Shown: positions 5,946-11,636, numbered from the stretch's first letter. The stretch: 12,022 bases of DNA from Chitinophagaceae bacterium (GCA_025351145.1 JANXWM010000447.1:1-12022), one strand, 5' to 3'. The notes: generated by a model from the letters alone, not told the origin. Translations and numbers: made by a program.

Positions 5946-6226
5946 AATGATAAGTTTTTAATTTTTAAAAAATGTTTGTTTACTGTAATCTCCCTGCTAC
6001 AGACAGGGCCACATGTGGTATTCATTACGGGTGCAATCTACTGCGTACGGTAATGCCGGAACAGTCACAGCGGTTGCACAACCTATTTTAATTTATTGAT
6101 CTTCAGTTAGTTGTAGAATAGATATTGTTTAGCTAAAGAGACGGGGTACTTAGAAAGATGTTAGCATGGGATGTTTAACCCAAATTGTACCGTAGATATT
6201 TTTAGCAGGGCATAAGTTCTTTGCTC
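5946..6226. other. Gene-free leader region upstream of the 251-residue gene
   Basis: No coding sequence is convincing here. It must hold the minus-strand promoter of the gene starting at 5945, but no clean TAnnTTTG box was found on that strand. GTTAGCATGGGATGTTTAAC (6160-6179) can fold with one bulge, and GGTAC near 6145 faces GTACC near 6188. CATTAC (about 6022) faces GTAATG (about 6050). A long structured 5' leader is possible. Confidence 0.4.
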
Positions 6227-6235
6227 ATGGTTCCT

Positions 6236-6349
6236 TGCCACGCCCGGTTCGAAGTTCCTCTTTTATGGCATCTATCAAAGGCGTGGCATTCCGAAAGCTT
6301 TTCGGAACCTCGGCGGGGAGTACAGCCGGGGAACTCGGGCTGCACTCCT
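6236..6349. ncRNA. Three consecutive hairpins: candidate structured RNA or folded repeat
   Basis: Stem 1 pairs TGCCACGCC (6236-6244) with GGCGTGGCA (6280-6288), nine perfect base pairs. Stem 2 follows at once: TTCCGAAA (6289-6296) with TTTCGGAA (6300-6307). Stem 3 pairs 6316-6327 with 6338-6349 (AGTACAGCC against GGCTGCACT at its core, one mismatch and one wobble). The block is more GC-rich than its surroundings. Stems abutting like this are typical of structured RNAs but also of REP clusters. Strand and function cannot be set; on the minus strand it lies upstream of the 251-residue gene and could be part of its leader. Confidence 0.4.
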
Positions 6350-6389
6350 GTGCGTTCGAATGATGTATGGGCTTTTGCGATCCTATATT

Positions 6390-6469
6390 ATTTCGACCGC
6401 AAGGGAGAAATCTCACTCATCAACAACGAGATTTTCCTTGCCGTACCTCCTCGTCGAAAAGACGGCAAG
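6390..6469. repeat. REP-like hairpin (ATTTCGACCGCAAGGGAGAAATCTC type)
   Basis: GAGAAATCTC (6405-6414) faces GAGATTTTCC (6428-6437), and the flanks TTTCGAC (6391-6397) and GTCGAAAA (6453-6460) continue the dyad with a bulge. CTTGCCGT (6437-6444) can alternatively pair with ACGGCAAG (6462-6469). From general knowledge, GGTCGAAAT-GAGATTTCTC style palindromes are common intergenic repeats in Bacteroidota. It is probably one copy of such a family. Confidence 0.55.
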
Positions 6470-6483
6470 AGGGCGAGACGGGG

Positions 6484-6524
6484 AGGGACTAAATAGGGAG
6501 TATATAGGGAGTATGCAGGGAGTA
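6484..6524 (+). repeat. Four 11-bp tandem repeats, AGGGAGTA phased by one helical turn
   Basis: AGGGACTA at 6484 and AGGGAGTA at 6495, 6506 and 6517 recur at exactly 11-bp steps. The intervening triplets vary (AAT, TAT, TGC after each unit). A period close to one turn of DNA puts every copy on the same face of the helix, as in iterons or activator-binding arrays. It lies between the stops and starts of two minus-strand genes, nearer the end of the 396-residue gene, so its target is unclear. Confidence 0.6.
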
Positions 6525-6526
6525 AG

Positions 6527-6687
6527 GATATTTCAATTTTTGCAGATTTTGAACAAAATACAACCTGTCTTATACTGCCTTGTACTGAAAAAACTTTACA
6601 TGTCTAATTGGATGTTACCAGGATAACTTTACAGTATTCACTCCATTCCTGAAAGAATTTTGGGGCAGACAGGCTAAAAAAGTGCCG
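6527..6687. other. Short AT-rich spacer without recognised features
   Basis: This is the region immediately downstream of the minus-strand 396-residue gene. No good terminator stem with a U-tract, promoter box or ORF was found. Transcription of the gene may end in the REP-like hairpin further on. Confidence 0.4.
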
Positions 6688-7878
6688 TTAATAATCATGC
6701 AAGACTTTAATCATTTCGAAGAGGTAATCTTTTACCATTTTTATTGCAGCTGAACCAGGTTTGTAGGATTTATTTAGCAGACTTTCGGGTGAAATGGTTG
6801 TTGTATTGAGTGTATGACAAGCGGCTGCAATCCTGCTTACCAGCTGCTTTTTATTCTTATATTTTATCACAGCAGCATCCTGCAGCAAGCTGATGAAAAG
6901 CCCCAATGCTTCCACGGAAAGATTTGTTTTTATTATTTCAGGTGGTGAAGATATAGCGGGTCGTATATCCCCTGCCTGGTTAACCGCATTCCATTGCCAA
7001 ATTGTATATTTTATTTCTTCCTTTATCATACTAATCATTATATTCTTCAGCGACGGCAGTCGCTTGTGCAGACCTTGTTTTTGAGCGGAAATTGAAAACA
7101 GGTACTTGTTTTTATAAAAGTTCCAAAGTTTAAGCTGTTGATCCCTGTTTTCTACCTGTATAATTTCCTGCCTGATGGTTTCAAACAGATGCTCGGCCAA
7201 CGCCAGTTCATTGAAGTTTGTCCTTGTAAAGAAATTCGATACTGTATCAGCTTCGTATTGCCTGCCGGTTTCCAAGAGGTCTTTTATTTCCGAGTTTAAT
7301 GAAAGCATGTAAGACCATTGCCGCCAGCTGAATAACTGACCGTCCGTTTCTCCTTTATAATCTTTTAAAGCCCCGATGACTAACTCCAGCGGTTGTTTGC
7401 CGAACTCTTTCTCCTGTAATAATTTTTTAAAGGAAAGGATGCACTCGTTCAATTCCTTCCATACCAGGTACTGAGCAGCTTTTGGTAAGGGCAAGCTTTT
7501 GTTGCAATACTGTTTAAAATGCCTGGTTATAAAAATCATTAGTGCAAGTATCTCCTGCCGGAGCCTCGTGCATCCAGACAGGTAATGGCGAATGTGGTTT
7601 TCTTCGGGAGCCGGATACAGATCTTTTTCATATTTAAAAAGCTGATCGGATAGTATCATACAGGACGACAGGCAGTATTCTATCCATATTGCTTTTTCTT
7701 TTTTGCTTTTTAATTCTGCTATGTGCTGCCACAGCAGTGTTTTTATGGTTTCGATTTCGGCGATAGCTGCATTCCATTCGGGAAGGCTGGTTTCCGGCAG
7801 AACTGATTCATTGCGGAGCCTGCCGGGAGCCAGTTCGTTGGTTATTAAATCTGCCAATTTATTGAATAAGCAGTTCAA
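6688..7878 (-). CDS. Uncharacterised 396-residue helical protein
   Basis: The product is predicted almost wholly alpha-helical and soluble, with no signal peptide or membrane segment. It has an N-terminal helical region (1-180), a middle part with FFTRTNFNELALAEHLFETI (about 224-243), and a C-terminal module beginning NLSVEALGLFISLLQDAAVI and continuing YKNKKQLVSRIAAAC and ISPESLLNKSYKPGSAAIKM. The last module resembles a small C-terminal domain seen in Bacteroidota proteins linked to mobile elements, including RteC-like regulators. The resemblance is by eye and does not give a function. No ATG is available near the N-terminus: the frame opens at a TTG (7876-7878), with a stop two codons upstream. 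Either TTG is the start or the 5' end has been damaged. The next in-frame Met (residue 72) would cut conserved-looking sequence. No partner gene is close. Confidence 0.6.
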   Translation of the reverse strand: MNCLFNKLADLITNELAPGRLRNESVLPETSLPEWNAAIAEIETIKTLLWQHIAELKSKKEKAIWIEYCLSSCMILSDQLFKYEKDLYPAPEENHIRHYLSGCTRLRQEILALMIFITRHFKQYCNKSLPLPKAAQYLVWKELNECILSFKKLLQEKEFGKQPLELVIGALKDYKGETDGQLFSWRQWSYMLSLNSEIKDLLETGRQYEADTVSNFFTRTNFNELALAEHLFETIRQEIIQVENRDQQLKLWNFYKNKYLFSISAQKQGLHKRLPSLKNIMISMIKEEIKYTIWQWNAVNQAGDIRPAISSPPEIIKTNLSVEALGLFISLLQDAAVIKYKNKKQLVSRIAAACHTLNTTTISPESLLNKSYKPGSAAIKMVKDYLFEMIKVLHDY

Positions 7879-8250
7879 TTGTTAAGGGTTTACATGAAAC
7901 GACACTTTTTCCTGCTGCATCTCCCAGCAAGCCAGTGCCGAAAATTGTTTCAGGGTAACGCAATTGATGTGCTGTCTTCTACAGTGTACGAGGATTTAAG
8001 ACAAAAAATGGCTTGTTTGAACTGGTTGATTTTCGTAAAGGTCGTGTTCGGTGTTTAAAGCTGTTTTGGTTTTAAAATTTAAATTAATAAAAAAATACAT
8101 ACGAATGTTTGTTTTTATTAATTATTTTCTTTTTTAAAGGGGGTGTGCGGGTGGGTATTGTGTGTTTATGAACTGGAGGTAATCAGACGTTTGTGTTCTT
8201 TTCCTGACAATCCCTTATCCGATTGGCCTGCGGGGGTCGGGAAAATTAAT
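7879..8250. other. Gene-free spacer upstream of the 396-residue gene
   Basis: No coding sequence is supported. It should contain the minus-strand promoter of the 396-residue gene; no clear TAnnTTTG box was found on that strand. The only distinct structure is the AT-only inverted repeat at 8082-8123. Confidence 0.4.
8082..8123. terminator. AT-only inverted repeat, possible two-way terminator
   Basis: AATTAATAAAAA (8082-8093) and TTTTTATTAATT (8112-8123) are perfect 12-bp inverted arms, and ACAT/ATGT extend the stem inside the loop. On the plus strand a T-rich run continues. The stem has no G or C, so it would be a weak terminator; it might instead mark the edge of the repeat-rich region. Confidence 0.35.
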
Positions 8251-8254
8251 TGTA

Positions 8255-8345
8255 ATCTTCTGTTCTTTTTTCTTGAAAAAAAGAATCCCTGCCTGATTGA
8301 CATCAGTTGGGCATGAAAATTCAAGAAAGGAATGATATTATATTT
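8255..8345 (+). repeat. Array unit R1 (partial)
   Basis: It has the array's first hairpin (TTCTTTTTTCTTGAAAAAAAGAA) in shortened form, then the insert ATCCCTGCCTGATTGAC with CAGTTGGGC, then AATTCAAGAAAGGAATGATA. After that the similarity to other units is lost. The same insert is present in units R8 and R9, which groups these three. Confidence 0.55.
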
Positions 8346-8494
8346 CGGTAGTAGAAAACACGCTTATGATTACAGATAAATTTTAGTTTACAGGGATTTC
8401 TTGCTAAAGAGTCTAATTGTCACTTTCTTTGTCCGAAGCTTCGGACTTGATACAACCCTTCGACTTCGCTCAGGATGTAACAAAGAAAAATCAA

Positions 8495-8524
8495 GAAAGG
8501 AATGATATACAGCCCATTCCTTTC
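8495..8524 (+). promoter_or_regulatory. Start-site hairpin of unit R2 (array-wide structure)
   Basis: GAAAGGAATG (8495-8504) pairs perfectly with CATTCCTTTC (8515-8524) around a 10-base loop. The 5' arm holds the Shine-Dalgarno-like AAAGGA and the ATG of the short ORF. Equivalent stems are at 8754-8783 (R3), 8996-9025 (R4), 9495-9523 (R6) and 9745-9775 (R7). In R4 and R6 the fourth pair is G-C instead of A-T, with both arms changed together. Confidence 0.65.
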
Positions 8525-8600
8525 GTTCAACATTAAAATCGGCTTATGTGCTACTGTGGCTGCGGCAGTGGTAACTTTATTGGGCAGTCCAGATGTTTAA
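8502..8600 (+). CDS. Possible 32-residue hydrophobic peptide (unit R2)
   Basis: ATG at 8502 opens a frame reading MIYSPFLSFNIKIG, then LCATVAAAVVTLLGSPDV and a stop. About 17 residues in the middle and end are hydrophobic enough for one short membrane helix. Related frames in R4, R6, R7 and R8 keep the TLL-x-x-P-D/N-V ending. AAAGGA abuts the ATG with no spacer, and both lie inside a hairpin stem, so translation would be weak or controlled. Length, hydrophobicity and tandem occurrence recall type I toxins such as Ldr, but no antisense RNA or family match is seen. The changes between copies are mostly amino-acid changing, and several copies are broken, so it may be non-coding. Confidence 0.2.
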   Translation: MIYSPFLSFNIKIGLCATVAAAVVTLLGSPDV

Positions 8601-8669
8601 TTATTACCCCTTTTAAAATAGCGTAATTAGGGATGTCCATTTTTACCCTCATCAATGAGTTTATTTAAG

Positions 8670-8935
8670 GCAGCAATTATTCTTGATTGATATTCTTTTT
8701 TTTGATTTTATCCTTCTGTCCTTTTTTCTTGAAAAAAAGGACCAAAAATTCAAGAAAGGAATGATGTACAGCCCATTCCTTTCGGCAGCGCTATTTGACT
8801 TTTGAATTACTGTGGCTTCGGAAGCGGGAACTTTATGGAGCACATCGGTTTGTATAACTTTTGCACACATTCAAAAAAATACAAGATTTTTTTCTATAGT
8901 GTTTTTCGGCAGAGCTGTTTTTTCTAAAGGATAGT
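8670..8935 (+). repeat. Array unit R3
   Basis: First hairpin: GTCCTTTTTTCTTGAAAAAA with AGGAC (8718-8742). Second hairpin: 8754-8783. The short frame from 8761 reads MMYSPFLSAALFDF and hits TGA, beyond which the expected ITVASEAGTLWSTS continues in frame, so this peptide copy is interrupted. Together with R4 it forms the first half of a duplicated block whose second half (R5+R6) lies 496 bp further on. Confidence 0.65.
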
Positions 8936-9165
8936 TATTAATTTCGATTTTAGTCTTCTGTTCTTTTTTCGTGAAAAAAAGGACTAAAAATTCAAGAAGG
9001 GAATGATATACAGCACATTCCCTTCACCGGCCCTGGTCGGCTTTTGTATTACTGTAACTTCGGCTATAGAAACATTATTGTGCAGTCCAGATGTTTTAAT
9101 TATCACCTGTTTGAAAAAAGTACATTGTGTATGCCATTTTGATCGTTACCAACATGGTTTTTAGA
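8936..9165 (+). repeat. Array unit R4
   Basis: First hairpin GTTC...GGAC (with a G-U-compatible pair and CGTG at the loop), second hairpin GAAGGGAATG/CATTCCCTTC (8996-9025), then TCACCGGCCCTGGTCGGCTT and the peptide-like tail ending AGTCCAGATGTT. The closing segment AGCAGCAATTATTCTTGATT leads into R5. Confidence 0.65.
9003..9164 (+). CDS. Possible 53-residue peptide (unit R4)
   Basis: The frame opens at the ATG inside the second hairpin and reads MIYSTFPSPALVGFCITVTS, AIETLLCSPDV and then, because the usual stop is lost (GTTTTAA in place of GTTTAA), a further 22 unrelated residues with many Cys and His. The extension looks accidental. As with the R2 copy, the frame is kept but the changes are mostly non-synonymous. 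Low confidence that it is expressed. Confidence 0.15.
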   Translation: MIYSTFPSPALVGFCITVTSAIETLLCSPDVLIITCLKKVHCVCHFDRYQHGF

Positions 9166-9430
9166 GCAGCAATTATTCTTGATTGATATTTCCTTTTTTT
9201 TGATTTTATCCTTCTATCCTTTTCTTGAAAAAAAGGACCAAAAATTCAAGAAAGTAATAATGTACAGCCCATTCCTTTCGGCAGCGCTATTTGACTTTTG
9301 AATTACTTTGGCTTCTGTGGCGGGAACTTTATGGAGCACATCGGTTTGTATAACTTTTGCACACATTCAAAAAAATACAAGATTTTTTTTCTAAAGTGTT
9401 TTTCGGCAGAGCTTGTTTTTTCTAAAGGAT
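9166..9430 (+). repeat. Array unit R5
   Basis: A close copy of R3 (496 bp upstream), sharing TTCGGCAGCGCTATTTGACT, TGGAGCACATCGGTTTGTAT and the CACACATTC...ACAAGATTTTTTT tail. The start-site hairpin is damaged (GAAAGTAATAATG against CATTCCTTTC), and the frame stops at the same TGA as in R3. Confidence 0.65.
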
Positions 9431-9640
9431 AGTTATTAATTTCGATTTTAATCTCCTGTTCTTTTTTCTTGAAAAAAAAGTACCAAAAATTCAAGAAGGG
9501 ATGATATACAGCACATTCCCTTCACCGGCCCTGGTCGGCTTTTGTACTACTGTGACTTCGGCTTGGGTAACTTTATTGGGCAGTCCTGATGTTTATTTAT
9601 GGTTTTATCGGAAAGAAGTATTTTTTAGCGCTTTTTGCTT
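9431..9640 (+). repeat. Array unit R6
   Basis: A close copy of R4, with the G-type second hairpin lacking one A (GAAGGGATG at 9495-9503 against CATTCCCTTC at 9514-9523). After GGCAGTCCTGATGTTT it departs from R4. Confidence 0.65.
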
Positions 9641-9644
9641 TTGA
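9501..9644 (+). CDS. Possible 47-residue peptide (unit R6)
   Basis: The frame reads MIYSTFPSPALVGFCTTVTS, AWVTLLGSPDV and then YLWFYRKEVFFSAFCF because the stop codon has been lost by one base change next to the repeat edge. A GAAGGG Shine-Dalgarno-like run abuts the ATG. The core keeps the array's hydrophobic segment. Same caveats as the other array peptides. Confidence 0.15.
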   Translation: MIYSTFPSPALVGFCTTVTSAWVTLLGSPDVYLWFYRKEVFFSAFCF

Positions 9645-9694
9645 TGGATGTGATTTTATGCCTATCTTTCTATGGGGCATTATTTCTTTTTTGG

Positions 9695-9919
9695 AATTAT
9701 TATCTTCTGTTCTTTTTCTTGAAAAAAAAGAACCAAAAATTCAAGAAAGGAATGATGTACAAGCCCATTCCTTTCGTTCCACATTGATCGGCTTATCTGC
9801 TACTGTGGCTGCGACAGTGGTAACTTTATTGAGCAATCCAAATGTTTAATTATTACCCGTTTTAAAGCAGAGTAGTTTAGGGATGCCCATTTTTATCCCT
9901 ATCAATGAGGTTTTTTAGG
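9695..9919 (+). repeat. Array unit R7
   Basis: First hairpin GTTCTTTTTCTTG...AAGAAC (9709-9733), in which both outer arms differ from R3 in a matching way. Second hairpin 9745-9775. One extra A after GATGTAC shifts the peptide frame, so ATG-initiated reading ends after 11 residues; the conserved end LIGLSATVAATVVTLLSNPNV is present in another frame. The tail matches R2. Confidence 0.65.
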
Positions 9920-10195
9920 GAAGCAATTATTCTTGATTGATATTTCTTTTTTTGATTTTATCCTTCTGTCCTTTTTTCTTGAAAAAAAAGAATCCCCGCC
10001 TGATTGACTTCAGTTGAGCAAGAAAAATTCAAGAAAGGAAAGAATTGCTCAGTCCATTCATATTTTTTTATTTGGCTTCGCGAATCTCATTCGTCGATTT
10101 TAGCACATTCCCTTCAAAGGCCCTGATCGGCTTTTGTACTAAAGTGGCTGCGGCAGTGATAACTTTATTGAGCTGTCCTGATGTTTAACTGTGTT
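9920..10195 (+). repeat. Array unit R8, with an inserted TTCGCGAATC-type repeat
   Basis: The first hairpin carries the R1-type insert (ATCCCCGCCTGATTGACTTC). Where the start-site hairpin should be, the sequence changes to a stretch ending CTTCGCGAATCTCATTCG-TCGATTTT (10076-10102), which matches the tails of the repeats at 4503-4526 and 4752-4776. The peptide-like tail then resumes: STFPSKALIGFCTKVAAAVI with TLLSCPDV and a stop, but without an ATG. Confidence 0.6.
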
Positions 10196-10254
10196 TTTAT
10201 TGAGAAGAAATGTGCTTTGGACTTTTTTGCTTTTCGGGTTGATGTAATTTGAGG

Positions 10255-10405
10255 TCTAGTTTGTTTTATTGGGCAGTCCAAATGTTTAATTATTACCCGT
10301 TTTGAAAAAGGGGACTTAATGGATGCCCATTTTCTATTCTTTTTTCTTTCGAGAATAAAATCTCCGCCTGATTGACTTCAGCGGGGATAGAAAGAAAAAA
10401 TTCCC
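10255..10405 (+). repeat. Array unit R9 (rearranged partial copy)
   Basis: It begins with the tail of a unit (TATTGGGCAGTCCAAATGTT, TTAATTATTACCCGTTTTGA, GGATGCCCATTTT), then a variant first hairpin in which ATCTCCGCCTGA pairs with TCAGCGGGGAT, then AATTCCCTTC. No peptide frame remains. Confidence 0.55.
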
Positions 10406-10740
10406 TTCTAATGAAAAGCTGGTATTTTGTTTAAGTGTATTTATTATTTGCAGCAAGATCTATTTGGTTGGTTCTTTATTGAGAAGGCCAAGATGCGCAA
10501 TATCCGGCAATATGGGTATTTTATTGGACTTTGCGTATCCCAAATAAGGTCTTATTGTTAAGGTACCCCCTCTAATTAACCAGTATTCTTTATACACTTT
10601 TTGGGATTACCTATTATATATGATTGGTTATCAGTAAATAATAATTTTAATTTGTTTTCTCTATCATTTTTTTTGCGAGGCAAAAAGGAACATAGCTTTA
10701 AATATGGAATGGTATTAGCAGGCATTTTGTAGCAATCGAG
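10406..10740. other. AT-rich spacer between the array and the polysaccharide export operon
   Basis: No ORF is supported. GTATCCCAAA (10535-10544) and TTTGGGATTAC (10600-10610) form a loose inverted pair. No NusG-like antiterminator gene or recombinase site pair, both common at Bacteroidota polysaccharide loci, is visible here. Confidence 0.4.
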
Positions 10741-10741
10741 C

Positions 10742-10749
10742 TATATTTG
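10742..10749 (+). promoter_or_regulatory. -7 box of the polysaccharide export operon promoter
   Basis: TATATTTG matches the Bacteroidota consensus TAnnTTTG exactly and lies 40 bp before the ATG at 10790, implying a leader of roughly 35 bases. The nearest TTTTG upstream (10725-10729) is too close to be a standard -33 element, so only the -7 box is called. Confidence 0.5.
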
Positions 10750-10789
10750 CAGCTTAATTTTTGGCTGTACACTTTAAAGTTATATAACT

Positions 10790-11605
10790 ATGAGATACCT
10801 TCAATGGGTAGTATTTATTATTATTTCGCTATTGCTGTTTTCTTCCTGTTACAATTCGAAAAATGTTGCCTATTTCCAGGATCTCACCGATACCAGCAAA
10901 ATCTATTCGCAGGTAATGCACGGTACCTACGAAGCTCATATTCAACCTGATGATATTGTAGAAATCATTATCAGCAGTATTAACCCACAGGCCACCGCCC
11001 TTTTTAACCTAGGTAATACCAACCCTGTTTCACCCGGATTGACGCAGGCACAAGGAAATGCGGTTATTACCACCGGGCCATCGGGGGCCATCACCTATGG
11101 TTACCTCGTTGATAAGGAAGGCAGGATTGATTTCCCCGTATTGGGGAAACTGGCTATTGCAGGGCTTGCGATCAGCCGTTTAAAAGATACACTTGCCCAA
11201 AAACTTGATCAATACCTAAAAGAACCGATTGTAAATGCACGTATCCTTAATTACAAGGTCACCATTTTGGGAGAAGTGACACATCCTGCAGCCTATACCC
11301 TGCAAAGTGAGCGTATTTCCATCATAGATGCCATTGGGCTAGCCGGAGACCTTACCATTTACGGAAAGCGGGAAAATATTCTGCTTATCAGAGAAGAAAA
11401 CGGGCAGCGAAAATTTATACGTATGAACCTGAATTCGAGCAATATTTTTCAATCCCCCTATTATTATCTAAAACAGAATGATGTGGTGTATGTGGAACCC
11501 AATAAAACCAGGATCGCTGCAACTGATGTACAAACCGTGCGAAATATCAGCATTTTAACTGCCAGTATCAGCCTTGTTGCCATCATGGTGAATGTATTTA
11601 AATAA
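10790..11605 (+). CDS. Wza-type polysaccharide export outer-membrane lipoprotein
   Basis: The 271-residue product is a lipoprotein: MRYLQW, a hydrophobic run, and the lipobox FSSC with the lipidated Cys at residue 20. It then has the polysaccharide export domain (about 40-140: YEAHIQPDDIVEIIISSINP, YGYLVDKEGRIDFPVLGKL, KLDQYLKEPIVNARI), an SLBB-like domain (about 145-235: VTILGEVTHPAAYTLQSERI, AIGLAGDLTIYGKRENILLI), and a hydrophobic C-terminal helix (SILTASISLVAIMVNVF), the usual Bacteroidota layout. Family members form the ring-shaped outer-membrane exit for capsule or exopolysaccharide, working with a Wzc-type inner-membrane partner. That partner gene begins 31 bp downstream. At 271 residues it is shorter than E. 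coli Wza but normal for this phylum. The leader has no Shine-Dalgarno site. Confidence 0.92.
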   Translation: MRYLQWVVFIIISLLLFSSCYNSKNVAYFQDLTDTSKIYSQVMHGTYEAHIQPDDIVEIIISSINPQATALFNLGNTNPVSPGLTQAQGNAVITTGPSGAITYGYLVDKEGRIDFPVLGKLAIAGLAISRLKDTLAQKLDQYLKEPIVNARILNYKVTILGEVTHPAAYTLQSERISIIDAIGLAGDLTIYGKRENILLIREENGQRKFIRMNLNSSNIFQSPYYYLKQNDVVYVEPNKTRIAATDVQTVRNISILTASISLVAIMVNVFK

Positions 11606-11636
11606 ATACACTTATTTTTTTCACTAATCATAATAT

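Larger units (their letters stand above)
8421..8640 (+). repeat. Array unit R2, with nested palindromes
   Basis: Its first hairpin is of the CTTTCTTTG...CAAAGAAA type, as in the 4413-4526 repeat, and is interrupted by the perfect palindrome GTCCGAAGCTTCGGAC (8431-8446) and by CCCTTCGACTTCGCTCAGG (8456-8474), a motif familiar from bacterial interspersed repeats. The second hairpin (8495-8524) and the best preserved short ORF follow. The tail TTAATTATTACCCCTTTTAAAA and GGGATGTCCATTTTTACCCT recur in R7 and R9. Confidence 0.65.

Noticed and set aside
5750..6025. Minus-strand frame of 91 codons overlapping the start of the 251-residue gene
   Set aside because: It is another frame of the same DNA. 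The 251-residue frame has the stronger start, motif content and terminator.
6221..6496. Plus-strand frame of 91 codons and an opposing minus-strand frame of 63 codons (6225-6416)
   Set aside because: Both run through the three abutting hairpins and the REP-like dyad. Neither has a convincing start context or recognisable sequence, and folded DNA explains the region better.
8082..8123. Terminal inverted repeat of an insertion sequence
   Set aside because: The arms are AT-only and just 18 bp apart, with no transposase or target duplication. A simple hairpin is enough.
8661..8870. Minus-strand frame of 69 codons, with a similar one at 9303-9494
   Set aside because: The two share sequence (NFW-FF--KK) only because they lie in duplicated units R3 and R5/R6. 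They read through the hairpins and differ in ends.
9589..9849. Plus-strand frame of 86 codons ending in the array's peptide motif
   Set aside because: It crosses the R6/R7 boundary and the first hairpin of R7, and reaches the motif only because of a 1-base insertion in R7. A real gene would more likely begin at the hairpin ATG, as in R2.
8255..10405. CRISPR array
   Set aside because: The repeats are over 200 bp, diverged, without unique regular spacers, and no cas gene is present.
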